Origin: Desulfocapsa sp.
GTDB taxonomy: Bacteria; Desulfobacterota; Desulfobulbia; Desulfobulbales; Desulfocapsaceae
Assembly (NCBI GenBank): GCA_030635405.1
Contig: DAOVZA010000106.1
Span: 1 to 6,969 of the forward strand
Direction of reading: 5' to 3'
Length of the DNA stretch: 6,969 nt
In this document: positions 1-5,471 of the stretch, piece by piece
Position numbering within the stretch: the first letter of the stretch is position 1
Layout: every line of letters begins with the position of its first letter
Notes under the pieces: generated by a model
Databases searched by the model: none
What the model saw: only the letters and a program-made list of their open reading frames with translations
Told to the model about the DNA's origin: nothing
Translations under genes and position numbers: made by a program

Positions 1-627
1 AGTGGTGGAAGATGCGCGAATACCCATTTTCTTTTCTTTGGGCCCACATGAAAAACCAGGATCGCCTTCTTCAACAACAAATATTGATGCACCTCGAGGC
101 CCTTTAGAACGATCTGTAATGGCAATAACAGTATAAATTTGCGCTTCACCACCATTGGTTATCCATTGTTTCGTTCCGTTTAGCACCCATTCATCACCAT
201 CAAGTACGGCAGTGGTCTGAATTCCTGATGCATCGGAACCTGCATTAGCTTCAGTAAGTCCAAATGCAGCAAATTTCTTTCCAGCAGCTACGGGAGTAAG
301 ATATTTTTTCTTCATCTCCTCCGATCCGGCAATAATAATGGGATAAATACCAAGTGCACTGGCAGCAAATGCCGTTGCTACACCGATACAACCACGGCCA
401 AGCTGCTCGAGTGCAAGGACGATATCAAGACACCCTCCGCCAAACCCACCATACTCTTCAGGAATAGGTACACCGAACAGGTCAGCCTGCCCCATGTTTT
501 CTAATATTTCACGTGGAAATTCGTCTTTTTCATCAAGCTCTGCACGTTTTGGAATGATCTGCTCGTCAGTAATCTGCTTTGCAATCTCCACAATCATTTC
601 TTGTTCTTCTGTAAGAAAATAATCCAT
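1..627 (-). CDS. Acyl-CoA dehydrogenase family protein, N-terminal part (runs off the left edge)
   Basis: This FAD-dependent flavoprotein family oxidises acyl-CoA thioesters to trans-2-enoyl-CoA in the cytoplasm. I translated 209 codons by hand from the ATG at 627-625; the frame is open to base 1. Residues 1-110 look like the helical N-terminal domain. The middle beta domain follows, with the family signature GLTEANAGSD at 123-132 and WVLNGTKQWITNGG at 147-160. Lys-Met-Gly-Ile-Arg-Ala-Ser-Ser near 200-208 is also typical. The C-terminal domain carrying the catalytic glutamate lies outside the window, so activity and acyl-chain preference cannot be judged. A GGAGAG ribosome site lies about six bases before the start. 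The gene begins 12 bp after the fabH stop, so it is probably cotranscribed with plsX-fabH. The family call is firm; the substrate and pathway (beta-oxidation, branched-chain degradation or something tied to lipid synthesis) are unknown. Confidence 0.93.
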   Translation of the reverse strand, partial: MDYFLTEEQEMIVEIAKQITDEQIIPKRAELDEKDEFPREILENMGQADLFGVPIPEEYGGFGGGCLDIVLALEQLGRGCIGVATAFAASALGIYPIIIAGSEEMKKKYLTPVAAGKKFAAFGLTEANAGSDASGIQTTAVLDGDEWVLNGTKQWITNGGEAQIYTVIAITDRSKGPRGASIFVVEEGDPGFSCGPKEKKMGIRASSTT

Positions 628-639
628 CGTCTCTCCAGT

Positions 640-1614
640 TTACCATCTAATCAAAGATGCTCCCCAGGTAAATCCACCACCAAAAGAGCAAACCAATAAC
701 AAGTCACCACGTTTTAAACGTCCTTCACGATTAGCCTCATCAAGTGCAATGGGGACGGAAGCCGCAGATGTATTACCATATTTATGGACGTTTATGAATA
801 CTTTTTCCTCGGCCAGACCAAGGCGGGAAACAAGTTTTTTAAGGATCCGAATGTTTGCCTGATGAGGAATCATCACGTCTATTTCATCAAGTTCAATATT
901 TTCACGAATAAGTAAATCCTGAATGGCACTTTGCATGGATTTAACTGCATATTTGAAAACTTCCCTGCCTTCCATAAGGATATGAGGCCCTGGGTTATCA
1001 GGTTGCTGTAATTCGGGATTACTCGATGGAGCAGTGTGCATATAGAGAAGTTTCCACAATGTGCCATCAGAAAAAAGGTTTGAGCCAACAATACCTCGAT
1101 CATTGTCCTGATAATCAAGGACAATTGCACCAGCTCCATCACCAAAAAGGATACATGTGTTTCTGTCTTCCCAATTAATTCGAGACGACAGAGTCTCTGT
1201 TCCAATAACCAAGATCTTCTTCTGTTGATCTGTACGAAGAAACCTGTCCCCACTGTCAAGTGCAAACAAAAAGCCAGAACATGCGGCATTCACATCGTAG
1301 GCAAAGGCCTTTTTAGCACCAAGTTCTTTTTGGACAAAACAGGCACAGGATGGCATAAGCATGTGAGAGCTCATAGTTGCTACAACAATGAGATCAATTT
1401 CATCTGCTGTAACCTCTGCCATTGCCATTGCTTTTTCGGCGGCAGTCGTTGCAAGTCGATATGCTTCTTCACCCTTTCCGCTTATGCGCCGAGTTGAGAT
1501 ACCGGTACGACTCAAAATCCATTCATCGCTGGTATCAACCAGCTTTTCAAGATCGTGATTTGAAAGAACCCTGTCAGGAAGACATGAACCGGTTCCTAAA
1601 ATAACCGCACCCAT
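640..1614 (-). CDS. fabH: 3-oxoacyl-[ACP] synthase III (KAS III)
   Basis: FabH starts type II fatty acid synthesis in the cytoplasm by condensing a primer acyl-CoA, usually acetyl-CoA, with malonyl-ACP. The 324 aa length fits the family (E. coli 317). The catalytic triad is visible: Cys112 in NAACSGF, His251 in PHQANIRI and Asn281 in YGNTSAAS. The N-terminal GTGSCLP, DTSDEWI and RTGI motifs and the C-terminal FGGGFTWGAS are also canonical. Relative to E. coli there are about seven extra residues around 190-212. Position 87, a primer-pocket residue that is Phe in E. coli, is Met here by gap-free alignment from my memory of the E. coli sequence. The ATG at 1614-1612 shares its A with the plsX stop codon (TGATG), and a GGAG lies nine bases upstream, indicating translational coupling. 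Identification is very secure; primer specificity is not. Confidence 0.97.
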   Translation of the reverse strand: MGAVILGTGSCLPDRVLSNHDLEKLVDTSDEWILSRTGISTRRISGKGEEAYRLATTAAEKAMAMAEVTADEIDLIVVATMSSHMLMPSCACFVQKELGAKKAFAYDVNAACSGFLFALDSGDRFLRTDQQKKILVIGTETLSSRINWEDRNTCILFGDGAGAIVLDYQDNDRGIVGSNLFSDGTLWKLLYMHTAPSSNPELQQPDNPGPHILMEGREVFKYAVKSMQSAIQDLLIRENIELDEIDVMIPHQANIRILKKLVSRLGLAEEKVFINVHKYGNTSAASVPIALDEANREGRLKRGDLLLVCSFGGGFTWGASLIRW

Positions 1615-2633
1615 CAGTTTTTCTCCGCCATAGGTTCTAGATTCTCAGCAAGACTTGACACAATCTTTTCATTTACTTTAATTTCAACAATTTTAGCGGC
1701 TTCAACAATCGCATTTTTAATGGCAATGGCATTTGATTTCCCATGACAGATTATTCCAGTACCATTAATACCAAGAAGTGGTGCACCGCCGTATTCAGCA
1801 TAGTCAACACGCTTCTTAAACTTACGAAAGACAGGTCGCGCAAGATAGTAGCCAATCTTTGCCTTCATTGATCCCATAATTCCTGTACGAATCATCTCTG
1901 TTGCTGCTTCCACAAGACCTTCACTAACCTTTAGACAGATATTTCCGACAAAACCGTCACAGACAATAACGTCAACTTCGCCTTGAAAAATATCTCTTCC
2001 TTCAACATTACCAATAAAGTTAAGGGAACTTTTAGCAAGCATTGCATGGGTTTCCTTAACGAGTTGATTCCCCTTACTCGATTCTTCACCAATACTAAGA
2101 ATTCCAACTCTCGGCGAATCTATGTCAAAAACTCGAGATAAAGCAGATCCCATAATGGCAAACTGAAAAAGATGCTGTGCCCGACAGTCGACATTAGCAC
2201 CAACATCCATCATCACAACAGGTTTTTTTAAGGTGGGGAAAGCATTGGCAATACCAGGGCGGGATACATTTTTAATGCGTCCAAGATTACGAACAGCAGC
2301 AGCCAGAGTTGCGCCTGAATTTCCTGCACTTACCACGGCAGCTGCCTCACCTTTTTTAACAAGACCAAAGGCAAGCATAATGGATGAATTCTTTTTCTTA
2401 CGGATAGCGTCAACGGGAGATTCATCCATTTCAACCACTTCAGAAGTATGAAGAATTGAAATTCTGGATAAAATACTGGCAGGCGGGGACAACCGGTCAA
2501 GGCAATTCTGAATAGCGGACTCATCCCCGACCAGGGTTAGCTTCAGATCAGTTTCTTCTAAAGCTTGTATTGCCCCGGCTATTTGCTCATCAGGTCCATG
2601 GTCACCCCCCATGGCATCCAAGGCAATACGCAT
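1614..2633 (-). CDS. plsX: Phosphate acyltransferase PlsX
   Basis: PlsX is a peripheral membrane enzyme that converts acyl-ACP and phosphate to acyl-phosphate. That is the acyl donor for PlsY, which makes lysophosphatidic acid and so begins phospholipid synthesis. The 339 aa length is normal. Family hallmarks are the N-terminal MRIALDAMGGDHGP, EVVEMDESPVDAIRKKK at 65-81, VSAGNSGA at 101-108, MMDVGANVDC at 141-150, CDGFVGN at 225-231 and YGGAPLLGINGTGIICHGKS at 281-300. The ATG at 2633-2631 is nine bases after the rpmF stop, and its AGGA ribosome site overlaps that stop codon (TAGGA), so it is probably coupled to rpmF. The 3' end overlaps fabH by one base. Nothing appears broken or unusual. 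Confidence 0.97.
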   Translation of the reverse strand: MRIALDAMGGDHGPDEQIAGAIQALEETDLKLTLVGDESAIQNCLDRLSPPASILSRISILHTSEVVEMDESPVDAIRKKKNSSIMLAFGLVKKGEAAAVVSAGNSGATLAAAVRNLGRIKNVSRPGIANAFPTLKKPVVMMDVGANVDCRAQHLFQFAIMGSALSRVFDIDSPRVGILSIGEESSKGNQLVKETHAMLAKSSLNFIGNVEGRDIFQGEVDVIVCDGFVGNICLKVSEGLVEAATEMIRTGIMGSMKAKIGYYLARPVFRKFKKRVDYAEYGGAPLLGINGTGIICHGKSNAIAIKNAIVEAAKIVEIKVNEKIVSSLAENLEPMAEKN

Positions 2634-2642
2634 AGTTATGTC

Positions 2643-2831
2643 CTACTCTATTTCAGCGTCCAGACTATAAACCGAACGTCCCTTGTACATACCACAGCTT
2701 GGGCAAATACGATGGGGCATTTTAGGCTCGCCACATTCTGAACATTTGTTGATTCCTGGTGCTGTTAAAGCATCATGTGATCTTCTTTTTCTGGTACGAG
2801 AGCGGGAATGTCTTCTTTTTGGCAAAGCCAT
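2643..2831 (-). CDS. rpmF: 50S ribosomal protein L32 (zinc-ribbon, C+ form)
   Basis: L32 is a small basic protein of the large ribosomal subunit. The 62 aa sequence starts MALPKRRHSRSRTRKRRSHD, followed by the family's zinc ribbon Cys30-x2-Cys33 and Cys43-x2-Cys46. All four ligands are present, so this is the zinc-binding C+ version rather than the zinc-independent paralogue some bacteria induce under zinc starvation. The ATG at 2831-2829 has a strong GGAGG (2839-2843) seven bases upstream. It sits between yceD and plsX, the usual bacterial arrangement, and probably shares their transcript. A possible stem-loop occupies most of the 47 bp upstream. Confidence 0.98.
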   Translation of the reverse strand: MALPKRRHSRSRTRKRRSHDALTAPGINKCSECGEPKMPHRICPSCGMYKGRSVYSLDAEIE

Positions 2832-2850
2832 GATATATCCTCCGATAAAT
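2832..2850 (-). promoter_or_regulatory. rpmF ribosome binding site and leader tail
   Basis: On the minus strand the GGAGG at 2843-2839 is a near-ideal Shine-Dalgarno, seven bases before the rpmF ATG. It lies just after the predicted hairpin at 2851-2878, so any factor stabilising or melting that hairpin could influence ribosome access. The ribosome site is clear; the regulatory link is only a suggestion. Confidence 0.8.
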
Positions 2851-2878
2851 ACAACGCCACGTTAGTGACAAGAGTTGT
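2851..2878 (-). other. Candidate stem-loop between yceD and rpmF
   Basis: Directly after the yceD stop, the transcript reads ACAAC, UCUU, GUCAC, UAAC, GUGGC, GUUGU. GUCAC pairs with GUGGC (one G-U) around a UAAC loop. ACAAC pairs with GUUGU outside, leaving a four-base bulge on the 5' side. A competing small hairpin, ACAA-CUC-UUGU, uses the left arm. There is no T-run after it, so it is not a terminator. It could be an mRNA processing or translation-control element, or chance. Pairing was judged by eye without energy calculation. Confidence 0.35.
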
Positions 2879-3397
2879 CTAGTTTTTTTGTTTTTGTAAT
2901 TGTTTCAATATTGCAAAGGGAGAATTTTCATTTGTCTCCCTGCATTTGCATTGCTTTTCATTTAAGTTAACACCACAACGATCACATAGGCCTTTGCATT
3001 TTTCAACACATAAAACAGATGCTGGCAAGGCAAGTAAAAGCTGCTCTTTCAGGATATCATTACTATCAATAACAGGTTCTGAAAGATATACTACATCACA
3101 ATCTTCATCGCTACAGTTGTAATCAGAAACCATTTGAGGTTCCTCTTCTACTCTCAGTTGATAAAAAAAGTGCTCATCAACCTTAAGTTTGACCGTTTTA
3201 CCACAGCGATCACAGCTTGAATCAACCATAGCCTTAAAACTTCCCTTCAGGCTATAGACATCAGCTTTTTCCTGACTTATTAGAAAATCAGCGTCCACGT
3301 CAACACCCAGCAAATGATAACTACCTGAAATTGTAAACGATTCGTTAATTGTCAGGTTCTTTTTATTTGCAATACTTTCAGTAAGTAGGATTTCCAT
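2879..3397 (-). CDS. yceD: DUF177 / YceD family protein
   Basis: YceD (DUF177) proteins are conserved next to rpmF in bacteria; plant homologues have been linked to 23S rRNA accumulation, but the biochemical role is not settled. I start it at the ATG 3397-3395 because GGAGG lies four bases upstream (3402-3406). The open frame extends 19 codons further to a TTG at 3454, which has no comparable support. The resulting 172 aa protein has an N-terminal beta-rich region with Cys62-x2-Cys65. The C-terminal Cys-rich block has Cys130, Cys134, Cys138, Cys141, Cys150 and Cys152, centred on the diagnostic CKGLCDRCGVNLN. It ends with the typical PFAILKQLQ tail. The two cysteine blocks could bind zinc, which is inference. 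An extra pair, Cys95 and Cys100, sits in an acidic loop. It is the first gene of the yceD-rpmF-plsX-fabH run. Family membership is secure. Confidence 0.93.
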   Translation of the reverse strand: MEILLTESIANKKNLTINESFTISGSYHLLGVDVDADFLISQEKADVYSLKGSFKAMVDSSCDRCGKTVKLKVDEHFFYQLRVEEEPQMVSDYNCSDEDCDVVYLSEPVIDSNDILKEQLLLALPASVLCVEKCKGLCDRCGVNLNEKQCKCRETNENSPFAILKQLQKQKN

Positions 3398-3401
3398 ATT
3401 G

Positions 3402-3406
3402 CCTCC
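3402..3406 (-). promoter_or_regulatory. Ribosome binding site fixing the yceD start
   Basis: GGAGG on the minus strand, four bases before the ATG at 3397. The spacing is short, but the match is perfect. The protein from this ATG (MEILLTESI...) looks like a normal family N-terminus, whereas the upstream TTG-initiated extension does not. Confidence 0.7.
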
Positions 3407-3497
3407 GCAACTCACAGGATCAGTCGTGCAAACGAAACTGACAAAAATACCCAATTTTCACAAGAATGGCTAGAAAAAAATTTCACTCTCTTAAATG

Positions 3498-3503
3498 ATT
3501 ATA
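3498..3503 (-). promoter_or_regulatory. Possible -10 element for the yceD-rpmF-plsX-fabH transcript
   Basis: The minus strand has a perfect TATAAT hexamer about 100 bases before the yceD ATG, in the only gene-free gap of useful size between the two operons. No hexamer resembling TTGACA lies 16-18 bases upstream, and there is no TGn extension, so a sigma-70 promoter is only possible. In an AT-rich gap a TATAAT can occur by chance. If real, transcription would begin near 3490 with a leader of roughly 90 nt. Confidence 0.3.
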
Positions 3504-3512
3504 AAAACAATG

Positions 3513-3529
3513 AAAATCTAATGGTTAGA
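3513..3529 (-). terminator. Weak candidate terminator after the CNB gene
   Basis: On the minus strand, a few bases after the stop codon of the cyclic-nucleotide-fold gene, TCTAA-CCA-TTAGA forms a perfect five-pair stem with a three-base loop followed by TTTT; another T-run lies a few bases later. The stem is short and AT-rich, so termination would be inefficient at best and read-through into yceD is likely. Confidence 0.22.
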
Positions 3530-3533
3530 CGAT

Positions 3534-3968
3534 CTATAAAATACGGGCAAGACGTTCAGATGTCTTTTCAAGACGCAAACTAACAATGGAAAGGAAATAT
3601 TCGAGTACCTGATTTGCACTCTGGGGATATCTTTTTTGATAATCCAGGAATTGCTTATGGCTGATACCTGAAAGTTGACTATCCTTAATTGCAGTCACTC
3701 TTGTATTTCGCTTATGCTGTTGCAGAATGGCTCCTTCCCCTACAAAAGAACCTGGATCCAGCAACGCAATTACCTGCATTTTCTCAAGAAAACCGGTAAA
3801 CTTATATACAGCAAGATTGCCTTCTCTTAAAAAATAGAAATCATCGGCTGAATCATTGTAATCAAAAAGTACTTCTCCCACTGCCAATTTCTTATCAGTG
3901 AGCAAATCACTAAGTTTTTGGCATGCTTCTTCGTCATCAATACAAAGAGAATCCAAAAATGATTCCAC
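3534..3968 (-). CDS. Stand-alone cyclic nucleotide-binding-fold protein
   Basis: The 144 aa protein is essentially one CRP-like beta-roll with no signal peptide, membrane segment or DNA-binding domain, so it should be cytoplasmic. An N-terminal helical region (1-28) is followed by strands containing VGEVLFDYNDSADDFYFLREGNLAVYK (30-56 region). The phosphate-binding-cassette-like stretch is GSFVGEGAIL (73-82) followed by RNTRVTAI (87-94), and a C-terminal helix occupies 116-138. Glu78 and Arg87 match the CRP ligand residues Glu72 and Arg82, but the position of CRP Ser83 is Asn88, so binding of cAMP or cGMP is uncertain. It starts at GTG 3968-3966, sharing a G with the mlaC TAG stop; AAAGGG lies nine bases upstream. 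Tight coupling to mlaC suggests a job connected to the Mla system, possibly regulatory. That is inference. The fold call is good; the function is unknown. Confidence 0.85.
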   Translation of the reverse strand: MESFLDSLCIDDEEACQKLSDLLTDKKLAVGEVLFDYNDSADDFYFLREGNLAVYKFTGFLEKMQVIALLDPGSFVGEGAILQQHKRNTRVTAIKDSQLSGISHKQFLDYQKRYPQSANQVLEYFLSIVSLRLEKTSERLARIL

Positions 3969-4585
3969 TACTTTATACCCTTTATATTGAATGAAGCATT
4001 TTTTTCTTCAAGCACCTTCACCAGTCCAGGAAATTTTTCTTTTCTCAGGATGGATTTAAACTGTTCCCTGTAGTTTCTAAGAAAACTCACACCTTCAATA
4101 TTCAGGTCATACACTTGCCAGCCTATATCATTATGTAACATCACATAACTGACAGAAAAAGGTACCGTACCACTATTTTTAACGATCGTTGCAACAGCTG
4201 CCTTTTTTCCCTTAATACGTTCGCCTTTAAAAATGATTTCCTGTCCGGAATAACCTTCAAGTTTTCCAATATAGGCATTCTCTAAAAGTTTAGTGAAAAG
4301 CTCTTCAAAATGCTGTTTTTGACTTATATCGAGTTTTCTCCACGTCTTTCCCAATGCACGCTTTGACATCTCCGTGAAATCAAACCCTTGAGCAGCGATG
4401 GACATAACTTTTTCCCGCCTTGGATCCTTATTTTCAGAACCTGCAAAGGCTGGGTCCTTTATAATCTCAATCATTCCTTCAAGAGTTGGCCGCAATACTT
4501 CAGTTGGACCAGGAGATGCTATTGCCGGTTGGCCAGCAAGAAGAAGAACACTTAACAGTAAGAGTAGTAATCGTTTAATAACCAT
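3968..4585 (-). CDS. mlaC: Periplasmic phospholipid-binding protein MlaC
   Basis: MlaC (Tol-tolerance/Ttg2D family) ferries phospholipid across the periplasm between MlaA at the outer membrane and MlaD at the inner membrane. The 205 aa protein opens with a clear Sec signal peptide: MVIKR, a long leucine run, then a likely cut after Ala-Ile-Ala at 23. Family features are FDFTEMSKRALGKTWRKL (68-85), the EELFTKLLENAYIGKL helix (94-109) and the C-terminal WQVYDLNIEGVSFLRNYREQF (156-176), the best diagnostic motif. The ATG at 4585-4583 lies 29 bp after mlaA. There is no convincing Shine-Dalgarno, but no other start would keep the signal peptide. Its stop overlaps the GTG of the next gene by one base. 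Direction of transport (retrograde in the common E. coli model) cannot be read from sequence. Confidence 0.94.
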   Translation of the reverse strand: MVIKRLLLLLLSVLLLAGQPAIASPGPTEVLRPTLEGMIEIIKDPAFAGSENKDPRREKVMSIAAQGFDFTEMSKRALGKTWRKLDISQKQHFEELFTKLLENAYIGKLEGYSGQEIIFKGERIKGKKAAVATIVKNSGTVPFSVSYVMLHNDIGWQVYDLNIEGVSFLRNYREQFKSILRKEKFPGLVKVLEEKNASFNIKGIK

Positions 4586-4614
4586 ATAAGGTTGTATCCA
4601 TTCTAAAATTAAAC

Positions 4615-5445
4615 TTATAATTCATTATCACTTTTGTATTCTAAGCCGGTATCATTTATTTTTTTTCTACGATACTCAAGATAGACCTGACGCATGGAAA
4701 TATATGGATCCAATGAATACTTTTTCAGATCTTCATAAACTTCAGGATTCAAAGACAACAGATTAACTCTGCTCTCCACGTAATACCCAGCTGTGACTGC
4801 AAATTCATCAACATAATATACCATGGGATGCGTATAGGCATCCGCTGTAAAACCTACTAGATCCCTGACATTTGATGGTCCGATAATCGGAAGACAGAGA
4901 TACATACCTTCGCCAACTCCCCAATAGCCAAGAGTCTGCCCAAAATCTTCCTGTTTGGGTTCAAGGCCAAACTCGAGAAGAGCAGGATCGCCAAAACCAG
5001 CCACGCCAAGTGTTGAATTAATCAGGAATCTTGACAAAATAATTCCAGAATCAGCAAACTTCAGCTGTAAAAGTGTATTGAGCAATCGAACAGGGGCTGA
5101 AAGGTTAGCAACAAAGTTGCCAATGGAAAATCGTATATCAAAGGGAATAACTGCGCTATAAACAGTGTTAAGTGGGTTCAAAACCAGATAATATACTTTA
5201 TCGTTAAACTCAAAGAAAAATCTGTTCACTGGTTCAAATGGATCATAGTAAACATCTTCTGGAATAGATTCATCGTCCAAAAAATCATCGTCGAGGAGAA
5301 GATCCATTTCATCCATCAACCCATCCAGTTGCTGACCGGCCATATCCTGTACGACTCCAGGACTTTTCTTCTGCGCACAGCCAAAACAACTGAACATAAA
5401 AAACAGGAATATTAAAAGTATGATATTTTTAATAAATGGATGCAT
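4615..5445 (-). CDS. mlaA: Outer-membrane lipoprotein MlaA (VacJ family)
   Basis: MlaA sits in the outer membrane, usually with a porin, and removes misplaced phospholipid from the outer leaflet, handing it to MlaC. The 276 aa protein has a lipoprotein signal with two candidate lipid-anchored cysteines, Cys20 (FSC) and Cys23 (FGC). The VacJ domain starts at DPFEPVNRFFFEFND (68-82) and continues through INSTLGVAGFGDPA (142-155), EDFGQTLGYWGVGEG (166-180) and LPIIGPSNVRD (185-195) to DPYISMRQVYLEYRR (246-260). Between anchor and domain lies an unusually long Asp/Glu-rich linker (about 41-65), whereas E. coli has roughly ten residues. E. coli also has a longer C-terminal tail than this protein. 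The ATG at 5445-5443 is the first start after an in-frame TAA and has no Shine-Dalgarno, only AT-rich sequence. It lies 26 bp after mlaD, whereas in E. coli mlaA is separate from the mlaFEDCB operon. Confidence 0.94.
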   Translation of the reverse strand: MHPFIKNIILLIFLFFMFSCFGCAQKKSPGVVQDMAGQQLDGLMDEMDLLLDDDFLDDESIPEDVYYDPFEPVNRFFFEFNDKVYYLVLNPLNTVYSAVIPFDIRFSIGNFVANLSAPVRLLNTLLQLKFADSGIILSRFLINSTLGVAGFGDPALLEFGLEPKQEDFGQTLGYWGVGEGMYLCLPIIGPSNVRDLVGFTADAYTHPMVYYVDEFAVTAGYYVESRVNLLSLNPEVYEDLKKYSLDPYISMRQVYLEYRRKKINDTGLEYKSDNEL

Positions 5446-5471
5446 GTTATAATTTTATAATTTATTTCACA

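Noticed and set aside
1225..1497. Plus-strand open frame of 90 codons opposite fabH
   Set aside because: It lies entirely antisense to a clear fabH with an intact catalytic triad, has no recognisable domain or ribosome site, and its Cys/His-rich content is just the complement of the fabH codons.
2233..2451. Plus-strand open frame opposite plsX
   Set aside because: Antisense shadow of conserved PlsX coding sequence with no family features.
3398..3454. 19-codon N-terminal extension of yceD starting at TTG 3454
   Set aside because: The ATG at 3397 has a perfect GGAGG just upstream and gives a normal family N-terminus; the extension has no ribosome site and crosses that GGAGG.
4398..4589. Plus-strand open frame opposite the mlaC signal-peptide region
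   Set aside because: Antisense shadow; its end coincides with the mlaC start and it has no supporting features.
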